From NCBI RefSeq assembly GCF_000972705.2, contig NZ_LATL02000023.1, positions 1 to 29,161 of the forward strand: DNA of 29,161 nt, read 5' to 3'. The translations under genes and the position numbers were made by a program. Shown here piece by piece: positions 21,075 through 29,161 of this stretch; position 1 is the first letter of the stretch, and every line of letters begins with the position of its first letter. The notes below the pieces were generated by a model. That model ran no database searches. It was not told where the DNA came from and saw only the letters and a program-made list of their open reading frames with translations. Source of the stretch: Limnoraphis robusta CS-951 (lineage in GTDB: Bacteria > Cyanobacteriota > Cyanobacteriia > Cyanobacteriales > Microcoleaceae).

Positions 21075-23504
21075 ATGTTAAAAACTTTAGCCCTGCAAAA
21101 TATCTCCCCAGTCAAAGAACAAGCACTCGTGTTATGGTTCGATCAAGTAGGAATCAATGATATTAGCTTTGTCGGCGGAAAAAATGCCTCTCTAGGCGAA
21201 ATGATCCGGCAATTAACGCCCAAAGGAGTGAATGTTCCGCAAGGGTTTGCCATTACCGCTTATGCTTATCGCTACTTTTTGAAATCGGCGGGTTTAGATG
21301 TAAAATTACGTCAACTCTTGGCAGGTTTAGATGTCGATGATTTACCGAATTTGAGAACTCGCGCTGAACAAGCAAGAAATTTATTAATTAATACTCGATT
21401 TCCGGTAGACTTAGAAAGTGCGATCGCCCAAGCTTATTTAAAGTTATGTGATCTCTACGGAATGAAGGTAGATGTTGCAGTGCGTTCAAGTGCAACGGCT
21501 GAAGATTTACCCGATGCAAGTTTTGCCGGACAGCAGGAAACATATCTGAATATTCAAGGGTGTAAAGCTGTGATTGAAGCGACTCATAAATGTTTTGCTT
21601 CTGTGTTTACAGATCGGGCAATTTCTTATCGGACAATTAAAGGGTTTAATCACTTTGATGTTGCCTTGTCGGTGGGCGTTCAGAAGATGGTTCGTTCAGA
21701 TTTGGCTTGTTCTGGGGTGATGTTTTCGATTGATACAGAAACCGGATTTAAGAATGCAGCTTTAATTACTGCCGCTTACGGTTTAGGGGAAAATGTGGTG
21801 CAGGGGGCGGTTAATCCTGATGAATATTTAGTGTTTAAACCGACATTACATGAAGGTTTTCATCCCATTTTAGATAAACGTTTGGGAACTAAAGCCATCA
21901 AAATGGTTTATGATGCTGAGGGAACGACTAAAAATATTCGTGTGTCTCCAACACAACAACAAAAATTTGCTTTAAATGATCACGAAATTCTGCACTTGGC
22001 GAAGTGGGGGATGTTAATTGAAGACCATTACTCCCGCCTGCGGGGATGCTATTCGCCGATGGATATTGAATGGGCAAAAGATGGGATAACCGGTGAATTA
22101 TTTGTGGTTCAGGCGCGTCCAGAAACGGTACAATCGCAAAAATCAACGCAGGTTCTCCAGCAATATAAACTTCAACAAAAGGGTAAAATATTAATCACAG
22201 GTCGGGCGGTTGGCGATCGCATTGGTCAAGGTAAAGTGAGGGTGATTTTGGATGTTAAAGACATGGATCAATTCCAAGCTGGGGATGTATTAGTTACTAA
22301 TAAAACCGATCCAGATTGGGAACCGATTCTGAAAAAAGCCAGTGCAATTGTTACGAATTCGGGCGGAAGAACCTGTCATGCGGCGATTATTGCGCGAGAA
22401 TTAGGCATTCCGGCGATTGTTGGTTGTGGCGATGCAACGACGGTTTTACAAACAGGTGAAACGGTGACGGTTTCTTGTGCGGAAGGGGAAGAAGGTCACG
22501 TTTATCAGGGTTTTTTACCGTTTGAAATCGAAGAAACAGTATTAGAAAATCTGCCAAAAACGCGCACCCAAATTTTAATGAATGTGGGGAATCCTGAAGA
22601 AGCGTTTCGTTTAGCCGCGATGCCTGCTGATGGCGTAGGGTTGGCGCGTTTAGAGTTTATTATTGCCAATCATATTAAGGTTCATCCCTTAGCATTGATT
22701 CATTTTAATCAATTAACAGATGAAAAAGTCAAAGCGCAAATTGAGCAATTAACCGTTCAATATGAGCATAAACCGGATTATTTTGTCGATAAATTGGCAC
22801 ATGGAATCAGTATGATTGCGGCTGCTTTTTATCCCCATCCGGTGATTGTCCGAATGAGTGATCTTAAAAGCAATGAATATGCCAATTTATTGGGGGGTTA
22901 TCAGTTTGAACCGAAGGAAGAAAACCCGATGATTGGATGGCGAGGGGCATCCCGTTATACTGACCCGAAATATCGAGAAGCCTTTGGGTTAGAATGTCAA
23001 GCCATTAAGCGAGTTCGAGATGAAATGGGGTTGGCGAATGTGATTCCGATGATTCCGTTTTGTCGCACTCCCGATGAGGGAAAACAAGTATTAGCAGAGA
23101 TGGCAAAATATGGCTTAGTTCGGGGTGAAAATGGATTACAAGTTTATGTGATGTGTGAATTGCCCAGTAATGTTTTATTAGCAGATGAATTTTGTCAGGT
23201 GTTTGATGGATTTTCAATTGGTTCTAATGATTTAACCCAGTTAACGTTAGGTTTAGATCGAGATTCGGGCTTAGTGGCACATCTATTTGATGAACGTAAC
23301 CTTGCTGTCCGCCGCATGATCAAAATGGCAATTGAAACGGTTAAACAGCAGGGGCGCAAAATCGGAATTTGTGGTCAAGCGCCCAGTGATTATCCTGAAT
23401 TTGCTCAGTTTTTGGTGAAATTAGGAATAGATTCGATTAGTTTGAATCCAGATTCAGTCGTCCCAATGATTCTTAATATTGCTGAAATGGAAAGATCGGC
23501 GTAA
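21075..23504 (+). CDS. ppsA: Phosphoenolpyruvate synthase
   Basis: About 809 residues. PpsA makes PEP from pyruvate and ATP through a phospho-histidine carrier, feeding gluconeogenesis. The N-terminal ATP-grasp part starts WFDQVGINDISFVGGKNASLGEM and includes VAVRSSATAEDLPDASFAGQQETYLN. The swivelling His domain carries GGRTCHAAIIARELGIPAIVG with the phosphorylated His435. The C-terminal PEP-binding barrel carries PVIVRMSDLKSNEYANL, the Gly-Trp-Arg-Gly block (IGWRGASRY) and GICGQAPSD with the catalytic Cys. The ATG at 21075 has GGAG 11 nt in front; an in-frame GTG at 21063 overlaps that site and is less likely. It is a single gene with its own terminator. Confidence 0.95.
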   Translation: MLKTLALQNISPVKEQALVLWFDQVGINDISFVGGKNASLGEMIRQLTPKGVNVPQGFAITAYAYRYFLKSAGLDVKLRQLLAGLDVDDLPNLRTRAEQARNLLINTRFPVDLESAIAQAYLKLCDLYGMKVDVAVRSSATAEDLPDASFAGQQETYLNIQGCKAVIEATHKCFASVFTDRAISYRTIKGFNHFDVALSVGVQKMVRSDLACSGVMFSIDTETGFKNAALITAAYGLGENVVQGAVNPDEYLVFKPTLHEGFHPILDKRLGTKAIKMVYDAEGTTKNIRVSPTQQQKFALNDHEILHLAKWGMLIEDHYSRLRGCYSPMDIEWAKDGITGELFVVQARPETVQSQKSTQVLQQYKLQQKGKILITGRAVGDRIGQGKVRVILDVKDMDQFQAGDVLVTNKTDPDWEPILKKASAIVTNSGGRTCHAAIIARELGIPAIVGCGDATTVLQTGETVTVSCAEGEEGHVYQGFLPFEIEETVLENLPKTRTQILMNVGNPEEAFRLAAMPADGVGLARLEFIIANHIKVHPLALIHFNQLTDEKVKAQIEQLTVQYEHKPDYFVDKLAHGISMIAAAFYPHPVIVRMSDLKSNEYANLLGGYQFEPKEENPMIGWRGASRYTDPKYREAFGLECQAIKRVRDEMGLANVIPMIPFCRTPDEGKQVLAEMAKYGLVRGENGLQVYVMCELPSNVLLADEFCQVFDGFSIGSNDLTQLTLGLDRDSGLVAHLFDERNLAVRRMIKMAIETVKQQGRKIGICGQAPSDYPEFAQFLVKLGIDSISLNPDSVVPMILNIAEMERSA

Positions 23505-23578
23505 TCGAATGATATAGTTTTGGTGGTGTAAGTCAAGTTCTAGAATTTGGGAGGAGTCCTAAGTTCTAGAAAAGCTGA

Positions 23579-23619
23579 GGCTGCTGAGGTTAGAGTATGA
23601 CCAAAGCAGTCTTTTTTTT
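23579..23619 (+). terminator. Rho-independent terminator of ppsA
   Basis: GGCTGCT (23579-23585) pairs with AGCAGTC (23605-23611), seven pairs with one G-U, and eight T follow (23612-23619). Upstream, AGTTCTAGAA occurs twice within 40 bp (about 23535 and 23562). Confidence 0.7.
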
Positions 23620-23719
23620 GAAAATCTTCGGGGAAAAAATAGAATTATAGACTCAAGATAGATACAGGCTATCGGGTCTAGGACTCGGGAGAAGAGTCAA
23701 AATTCTACATAAAATGAAC

Positions 23720-24106
23720 TTAACCCATTAATTTTGCTTTCATTGCGGCTTCATCCCAATAGGATTGCAATTTTTGAATTTTTCCGGCTTCATTGAATTC
23801 AATGATAGCAATTCCTTCAGCCTCAGCCGTGCGACCATTTTTGGTAACAACATTCATTTTCCAGTTGACTGCTGCTGCATGACCCGCCACAAAAATTTTC
23901 TCAGGTGTAACGTCTAATTTATCATAAAATTTCGATAATATTTCAAAAAACTTGTGAGCATCTTGTTGGACATTAAGCGGGGGTTTTCCCACCGGGTCAT
24001 AAACGAGTGCGTCTTCAGCAAAGGTTTGTAGCCAGTTTTCAGGATTTAAAGTCGCGACTTGATGATAGTATTGGATTAAAAGCTGTTCAATCTCGGTTGG
24101 GGACAT
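23720..24106 (-). CDS. NTF2/SnoaL-like domain protein
   Basis: 128 residues from the ATG at 24106; an in-frame TTG at 24163 would add 19 residues of weak composition. The cone-shaped alpha+beta barrel is suggested by IEQLLIQYYHQVATLNPENWLQTFAEDALVYDPVG, then a helix (DAHKFFEILSKFY) and strands with AVNWKMNVVTKNGRTAEAEGIAIIEFNEAGKIQKLQSYWD. These features match SnoaL/ketosteroid-isomerase-like proteins. The usual catalytic acid or His cannot be placed with confidence, so activity is unknown; many members bind small hydrophobic ligands or carotenoids. It is a single gene between two rightward genes. Confidence 0.82.
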   Translation of the reverse strand: MSPTEIEQLLIQYYHQVATLNPENWLQTFAEDALVYDPVGKPPLNVQQDAHKFFEILSKFYDKLDVTPEKIFVAGHAAAVNWKMNVVTKNGRTAEAEGIAIIEFNEAGKIQKLQSYWDEAAMKAKLMG

Positions 24107-24276
24107 AGCAAGATGCTCTGAGGTATTGGTTTCAATTATAGATGTATTTTTAATTTTTTCCAAGCGATCGCAGTCACAGGTTTTGTGAATTATTTTTTAA
24201 AATTTAAAGCGTTGAATGCAGCTTTAAACTCCCGCTCATTTTTTGATGATCAGGGAAAAAATGTTCACCTAAAATC

Positions 24277-24299
24277 TAGCATTTTAATTTTAAATGCTA
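24277..24299. other. AT-rich 8-bp hairpin in the ABC-F upstream region
   Basis: TAGCATTT (24277-24284) is complementary to AAATGCTA (24292-24299) around 7 nt. It lies about 120 nt before the ABC-F start. It may be a leader structure or an operator; no attenuator T-run or leader peptide is convincing. The remaining gap 24164-24419 shows nothing else. Confidence 0.35.
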
Positions 24300-24419
24300 A
24301 AATTGGATTTTAAATAGAAATGTTAGAGTTGTCCGAAAGGTGATCACAGATGATAAAATAGGATAAACCCTTTTCACCCGTCTATATTTCTAGATAGAGA
24401 ACACCACCCCAAACGCTGC

Positions 24420-26351
24420 ATGAGTATCTTTACACTACAATCAGTCAAAAAAGATTTTGGAATCAAGGAAATCCTCAGAGATGCCAATCTCAGTCTTGAT
24501 GCAACCGATAAAATCGGTTTAATTGGCACCAATGGATCAGGAAAGTCTACCTTATTAAAAATAATTGCTGGGTTAGAACCCATTGATAGCGGTCAAGTCT
24601 TAGTTAATTCTAAAGTCAACATTGTTTATTTATCTCAAGATCCTGAGTTAGACGAAAATAGCACAGTTATTGAACAGGTTTTTTCCAAAAGCGGCGAACA
24701 AATGAAGCTGATTTGGGAGTATGAAGAACTCTCAACAAAAATCGCTAAACATCCTGAAGATAGCCAGTTAGTCACTCGTTTATCAGCCGTTACTCAAGCC
24801 ATCGATTCGGGTAATGCTTGGGAACTCGAAACGCAAGCTAAAATTATTTTAACTCAACTGGGAATCGAAGATTTTGAAGCAAAAGTGGGAAGTTTATCAG
24901 GAGGATATCGCAAACGAATTGCCTTAGCCTCAGCCTTACTTTCTAACCCGGATGTATTGTTAATGGACGAACCCACAAACCATTTAGATGCAGATTTAGT
25001 CGAGTGGTTGCAAGGGTATTTGAATACTTATCGCGGGGCTTTATTATTAATTACCCATGATCGTTATTTTTTAGATCGAGTCACCAATCGAATTATTGAA
25101 CTCGACCGAGGAGATTTGTACACCTATACTGGAAATTATTCTTATTTCTTAGAAAAGAAAGCCGAATCCGAAGATATTGCAGTCAGTCAACAGCGCAAGC
25201 ATAAAGGCGTTTTACGGCGAGAATTGGAATGGTTAAAACGAGGGCCAAAAGCCAGAAGTACCAAACAAAAAGCCCGAATTCAACGCATCGAAGGAATGCA
25301 GGAAACTGAATTCAAGCAAGCCCAAGGAAAAGTCGAAATTTCTACCCCAGGTCGTCGAATTGGCAAAAAGGTTATTGAGTTAAAAAATATCTCTAAATCC
25401 TACAACGATAAACCCATTGTACAGGATTTTACTTATACCTTTGAACCGGATGATCGCGTCGGAATTATTGGTAAAAATGGCGTTGGAAAATCAACGTTAT
25501 TAGATATGATTACCGGGCGACTTCAACCCGACTCGGGAACCGTTGATATTGGTTCAACCATTCATATTGGTTATTTCGATCAACATTCAGAAGATTTAAC
25601 CCAAGCGTTAAACGAAGAACAGCGAGTGATTGATTATCTCAAAGAAGTGGCTGAATATGTCAAAACAGCCGATGGGACGCAAATTACCGCCTCTCAAATG
25701 TTAGAACGATTTCTGTTTCCTCCCAGTCAACAATATTCACCCATTCATAAACTTTCTGGCGGTGAAAAACGGCGATTATTTTTATTACGAGTGTTAATGA
25801 GTGCGCCGAACGTGTTAATATTAGATGAACCGACAAACGATTTAGATGTACAAACGTTATCGGTTTTAGAAGAATATTTAGAAGAATTTAACGGTTGCGT
25901 TATCGTTGTTTCCCATGATCGCTACTTTTTAGATCGAACGGTTGAGATGATTTTTGCCTTTGAATCTGAGGGAAATTTACGTCAATATCCGGGGAATTAT
26001 TCAGTTTATTTAGACTATAAAGCGAGAGAAGAAGAAGAAGCTGCAAATCAAGCCACAACCCTTAAAGAAAAAACGTCAGAAGCCCAGGACACAGAAAAAT
26101 CTCAACGTTATTCTTGGGATAAAGACGGAAACCGCAAACTTTCTTCTAAAGAAAAAAAGGAGTATCAAGCGTTAGAAAAGAAAATTGCCAAATTAGAAGC
26201 TGAAAAAGCGAAGTTAGAAGCTGAATTATACAACGTTGCACCTGGAAAAGTCAGTCAAGTTCAAGAACTGCATCACAAGGTTGAACAGTTAGCGCTAGAA
26301 ATTGATCAAGCGACTGAACGTTGGTTAGAATTAGCGGAAATTGATTCTTAA
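24420..26351 (+). CDS. uup: ABC-F ATPase of the Uup type
   Basis: 643 residues with two ABC cassettes and no membrane part. Cassette 1 has Walker A GTNGSGKST, signature LSGGYRKR and Walker B VLLMDEPTNHLD. Cassette 2 has Walker A GKNGVGKST, signature LSGGEKRR and Walker B VLILDEPTNDLD. Between them lies the basic interdomain linker (residues about 240-300, RELEWLKRGPKARSTKQKARIQR) that reaches the ribosomal P-site tRNA in ABC-F proteins. The C-terminal charged coiled coil (from about residue 570, KKEYQALEKKIAKLEAEKAK) is characteristic of Uup and binds nucleic acid. Uup affects ribosome rescue and precise excision of transposons in E. coli. Convergent with the CHAT gene, with 10 bp between the stops. 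Confidence 0.92.
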   Translation: MSIFTLQSVKKDFGIKEILRDANLSLDATDKIGLIGTNGSGKSTLLKIIAGLEPIDSGQVLVNSKVNIVYLSQDPELDENSTVIEQVFSKSGEQMKLIWEYEELSTKIAKHPEDSQLVTRLSAVTQAIDSGNAWELETQAKIILTQLGIEDFEAKVGSLSGGYRKRIALASALLSNPDVLLMDEPTNHLDADLVEWLQGYLNTYRGALLLITHDRYFLDRVTNRIIELDRGDLYTYTGNYSYFLEKKAESEDIAVSQQRKHKGVLRRELEWLKRGPKARSTKQKARIQRIEGMQETEFKQAQGKVEISTPGRRIGKKVIELKNISKSYNDKPIVQDFTYTFEPDDRVGIIGKNGVGKSTLLDMITGRLQPDSGTVDIGSTIHIGYFDQHSEDLTQALNEEQRVIDYLKEVAEYVKTADGTQITASQMLERFLFPPSQQYSPIHKLSGGEKRRLFLLRVLMSAPNVLILDEPTNDLDVQTLSVLEEYLEEFNGCVIVVSHDRYFLDRTVEMIFAFESEGNLRQYPGNYSVYLDYKAREEEEAANQATTLKEKTSEAQDTEKSQRYSWDKDGNRKLSSKEKKEYQALEKKIAKLEAEKAKLEAELYNVAPGKVSQVQELHHKVEQLALEIDQATERWLELAEIDS

Positions 26352-26361
26352 ACACCTTCAA

Positions 26362-29112
26362 CTACTGCCAATTCCCCACTAAAACAAACGGCGCCCAATA
26401 AAAAGGATGGCGAGTTCTGTCCTCATTTAAAAGATTAAGTTGAGCGGTTCGTAAGGCTTGCGCTTTATTAGATTTTTGTTGAGGATTGGCTAACTCTCGA
26501 TAGAAATCAACCATTAAATTAGCGGTACTTTGATCTTCCACTGTCCATAACGTTGCGAGGGTGCTACGCGCTCCGGCTCTTACTGCAATTCCCGCTAATC
26601 CCAACGCCGCTCGATCATCCCCTTTTACCGTTTCACAAGCGCTTAAAACTAACAATTCAATCGGAGTATTTTCATCAGGTTTCCGTAAGAGTTGGTCGAA
26701 TGTTCTAACGTCTATTCTATCATTATACGTCAAAATAAATGTTTCCTCAGCATTAGAACCAAACTGACCATGAGTGGCTAGATGAACCACTGGAAACGGC
26801 ACCTGATTAATTAAGTTTTGCAGATTTTCTCGGGTAAATTCTTCGTTCTGACGCTTTTCGTGATTGGGAATGGTTTCTGCAATTTGATTTAATTCTTCAT
26901 CAACGGCTGGAAGCGTTCCAAATTCCCCAAAAGTTGGGGCATCTGTTGCACCCCCTAAGAATGCTCTTAAGTCTTCCTGCGTCAAAGGTTGAGGGTTTAA
27001 TAATTGTAAACCGGGAGTGAGTGCGATCGCATATTTTTCGACTAAAAACTCCTGACCATCATATAAACTTCCCATCGGAATATTGCGTAAACTGCCATCT
27101 AAAACAAACACTAAAGTATCAACTTGGCTATTTTTTAAATCTACTTCAGCCGGACGAATTAACCAGTCATAAACTTGTCGAGTTAAAGTAAAAATTTCGG
27201 GCGTTGTTGCCGTGTTTCCATCCGTCGGAGGTTGAATTAATTCTCCTTGCAGTTTTCGGACTGTTTGATTGATTTCTTCTCGGTTTACTTGGGTTGTATA
27301 AAGTTTAAAGGTTGCTTCGGGTTCCGTTGGGAAACTGACAATAATTTCTAAGCGATTGGGTAAAATAATCGGATAAATAATAGCAGCAGTTTTAGCGACT
27401 TCATCAATAATTTTAGGGTTGGCATCAACACAAGCATCTCGAAAGAAATTATTGAGTTCTGCTAACTGCAAAGACTCAATCACTTGCCGAATTTCTCTAA
27501 TTTTTAGTTGTAAGTTTTGTGCATCTCCTGCTATTTGAAATCCATTCGCTTCTTGTAACTGTAAATCAACCAATTCACGATAAACAGGTTCGACACTTTC
27601 ACGGAAAGAAAACTGTACTTCGGGGTTAATGGCGACTAAATCACTGCGTAAAGATTGCAGCGTATTAAAGGCATTTTTATAAGCAGCAATTGCTCCTTTT
27701 CGATCCCCTTGTTGTTTACGAATTCGTCCCAGTTGCCAAGAAAATTGATAAGCAATATCGGGTGAATTGTAAGTCGGAGCAATACTCAAGGCTTGTTGGG
27801 TAAAATCTTCTGCTATTTTCCATTGTTGAGCCTGTTCATAGAGTTTTCCAAAGGTTCCAAACGCATAAGCTTGACCTTTAATATCTCCTAAATTTTGGGC
27901 TTGAGTCACTGCATTTTGTAAAATTTTATCGATTGTTTCCATCGTCAGATTTAGAGGGGAAGTTGCTAATTGCAGAGCCAATAAACTATTAGCAAAATTA
28001 ACCTGAGTATAAATTACGCTTCGGCTAGGCGGCAAGGTTTTTAAAGGTTCATAAACTAAAGGCCATAATTGTTCTGCTTCTGACCATTGTTGACTATCAA
28101 TTAATAAACTGAGTTGATTTAATTGGGCTTGTATTTGAGTTTGTAAGACTGAAGAAGATTCGACAGCCTCTTGATACAAACTTGAAGCTTTTTCTAAATT
28201 TTCTAAATGGGCTTGACGTTTAGTTTGGCTAACCCGATCTGAATCTCCATCCTTCACAGAAAGGCGACGTTCTCGTTCAGCGATGGATCGTTCTGTATTG
28301 CCTAAATTCAAATAAATTGTGGCGATCGCTTCTTTATTTTCCTGTTGTTTCGCGATTTGTAAACTCGCTTCTAAAAGCATCTGAGACTGTTCGATCTGAC
28401 CCACAACCAGCAGTAAATTTCCTAAACTTCTTAGTCCTTCTAACTTCCAGGCAGAATTGGGTTTATCTAATAATAAATTGACCGTATTTTCTGATAAATT
28501 GCAGCCCTGTTCAATAGACTGTTCAACCTCAAGAACCTGTAATAAAGTTTGACAAACTTTCGGATATAAACCTAAATCTTGAAACCCTTGAGCTTGGTTT
28601 AATTTATTTTGTGCAAGTCGAGCTTGATCTCCCATCTCTTGATGAATTTTAGCCGCTTCTCCCCAAGTATCAATTGCATTTTGGATTTGTCCTGTCTCCC
28701 ACTGCAAGCGTCCTTTAATATCAAGAGTTTGAGCTAAAATCTTTGAATTTTCCCGCGACTTTTTTAGAGATTGCAGTAAAGTTAAACTCTGGGTAATTGT
28801 TGATTCTGCATCTTGCCATTGATTCAATTTTTGATAGGTTAAAGCTAAATTACTCAACGCCATTGCTTGATTAATTGGATCACGGTTTTGAGCAAAAAAC
28901 GTTGCCGCATCCTGCCAATACTCCACCGCTTTTTCAAACTGTCCCGCTTGATATAAATCTTTAGCTTGTTGAGTGAGTTGTAAGCCGTCTTCCTGAGTTT
29001 GAACAGTAAGAACTTCCTGAGAAGCACGAGCTAAAACAGGCTGTATTACCATCGAAACAATAAATAAACCAATCAGTAAAATTTTGAAGTATTTTTTAAA
29101 CTTTTTTTTCAT
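26362..29112 (-). CDS. Exported TPR-CHAT domain protein (caspase-like)
   Basis: 916 residues. A signal peptide (basic KKKFKKYFK, hydrophobic ILLIGLFIVSMVIQPVLA, cleavage near 28-30) predicts export. TPR-like helical repeats occupy about residues 45-510, with AKDLYQAGQFEKAVEYWQDAA and LAQTLDIKGRLQWETGQIQNAIDTWGEAAK as clear units. The C-terminal CHAT domain is about residues 590-916. The likely catalytic dyad is His781 in HLATHGQF and Cys826 in VLSACETVKG, followed by LGLAGIAVRAGARSTLATLW. CHAT proteins are caspase-family cysteine peptidases (separase and HetF relatives) and occur in many copies in filamentous cyanobacteria. Substrate and role are unknown; with the dyad intact a protease activity is likely. 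It is convergent with uup. Confidence 0.92.
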   Translation of the reverse strand: MKKKFKKYFKILLIGLFIVSMVIQPVLARASQEVLTVQTQEDGLQLTQQAKDLYQAGQFEKAVEYWQDAATFFAQNRDPINQAMALSNLALTYQKLNQWQDAESTITQSLTLLQSLKKSRENSKILAQTLDIKGRLQWETGQIQNAIDTWGEAAKIHQEMGDQARLAQNKLNQAQGFQDLGLYPKVCQTLLQVLEVEQSIEQGCNLSENTVNLLLDKPNSAWKLEGLRSLGNLLLVVGQIEQSQMLLEASLQIAKQQENKEAIATIYLNLGNTERSIAERERRLSVKDGDSDRVSQTKRQAHLENLEKASSLYQEAVESSSVLQTQIQAQLNQLSLLIDSQQWSEAEQLWPLVYEPLKTLPPSRSVIYTQVNFANSLLALQLATSPLNLTMETIDKILQNAVTQAQNLGDIKGQAYAFGTFGKLYEQAQQWKIAEDFTQQALSIAPTYNSPDIAYQFSWQLGRIRKQQGDRKGAIAAYKNAFNTLQSLRSDLVAINPEVQFSFRESVEPVYRELVDLQLQEANGFQIAGDAQNLQLKIREIRQVIESLQLAELNNFFRDACVDANPKIIDEVAKTAAIIYPIILPNRLEIIVSFPTEPEATFKLYTTQVNREEINQTVRKLQGELIQPPTDGNTATTPEIFTLTRQVYDWLIRPAEVDLKNSQVDTLVFVLDGSLRNIPMGSLYDGQEFLVEKYAIALTPGLQLLNPQPLTQEDLRAFLGGATDAPTFGEFGTLPAVDEELNQIAETIPNHEKRQNEEFTRENLQNLINQVPFPVVHLATHGQFGSNAEETFILTYNDRIDVRTFDQLLRKPDENTPIELLVLSACETVKGDDRAALGLAGIAVRAGARSTLATLWTVEDQSTANLMVDFYRELANPQQKSNKAQALRTAQLNLLNEDRTRHPFYWAPFVLVGNWQ

Positions 29113-29117
29113 CTTTT

Positions 29118-29127
29118 TGAGCGCTCA
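29118..29127. promoter_or_regulatory. Palindrome in front of the CHAT gene start
   Basis: TGAGCGCTCA is a perfect 10-bp palindrome 5 nt before the start codon (29112-29110), so it overlaps the ribosome-binding region. It could be an operator or form a structure that hides the start. The window ends shortly after, so the promoter is mostly out of view. Confidence 0.35.
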
Positions 29128-29161
29128 TTCAATCATTTTTAAACTTGGATAATTTTGGTTA

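Noticed and set aside
1..29161. CRISPR array, tRNA or rRNA gene
   Set aside because: No spaced identical 25-40-bp repeats were seen; the only regular array is the coding 24-bp one. No T-loop or rRNA-like segment was noticed. A tRNA scan would be decisive.
1..29161. High density of GCGATCGC (at least 15 sites)
   Set aside because: Striking against chance but it is the well-known HIP1 octamer of cyanobacteria, useful for taxonomy and not new.

Overview
The window is chromosomal DNA of a cyanobacterium. Three things show this. The octamer GCGATCGC (HIP1) occurs at least 15 times in 29 kb, where chance would give about one. Cyanobacterial marker genes are present: an RpaA-type clock-output response regulator, a SigF-type group 3 sigma factor and a membrane-anchored TxlA/HCF164-type thioredoxin. 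There is also a secreted TPR-CHAT protein and several short dispersed repeats of a kind common in filamentous cyanobacteria. AT-rich, loosely packed intergenic regions would fit an Oscillatoria/Lyngbya/Planktothrix-like organism, but I cannot fix the genus.

Layout. 1-3.3 kb: an NmrA/Ycf39-like reductase (-), a secreted protein carrying two runs of 8-residue tandem repeats (+), sigF (-) and a cupin (-). 3.6-6.5 kb: a BI-1/YccA membrane protein, a 0.7-kb gene-poor stretch, an ArsR-type metalloid sensor and rpaA, all (+). 6.57-7.83 kb: an IS605-type tnpB-only element whose tnpB is frameshifted but whose left-end hairpin and right-end (omega RNA-like) hairpins remain. 8.0-11.4 kb: a (+) run dominated by redox protein repair: txlA, msrA, a CnoX/YbbN-like thioredoxin-TPR protein, a cyclic-nucleotide-binding-fold protein and an XRE regulator. 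11.7-12.6 kb: a decayed IS200 tnpA fragment with its right-end hairpin, then a cold-shock-domain/membrane/C-terminal-domain fusion (-). 12.66-15.44 kb: a Mn/Zn-type ABC importer split into divergent halves, ATPase plus permease (-) and binding lipoprotein (+), with four helically phased ATGAAA repeats between them.

15.7-20.7 kb: a small membrane protein (+), glutamate dehydrogenase (-), a receiver-histidine kinase hybrid (+), a hicBA toxin-antitoxin pair (-) in which hicA carries an in-frame stop, a methyltransferase (-) and an HxlR regulator (-). 21-29.1 kb: ppsA (+) with a structured leader, an NTF2/SnoaL-like protein (-), an Uup-type ABC-F ATPase (+) and a 916-residue exported TPR-CHAT protein (-).

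Most genes are single-gene units closed by visible hairpin terminators; clear operons are the permease/ATPase pair and hicBA. Three mobile or addictive modules have been inactivated here (tnpB, tnpA, hicA), each by a different type of lesion. I found no CRISPR array, rRNA, tRNA or phage block. I did not find a convincing wholly new system. The best leads are the phased repeats in the metal-transporter promoter, the degraded tnpB with its RNA ends intact, and the antitoxin left without a toxin.
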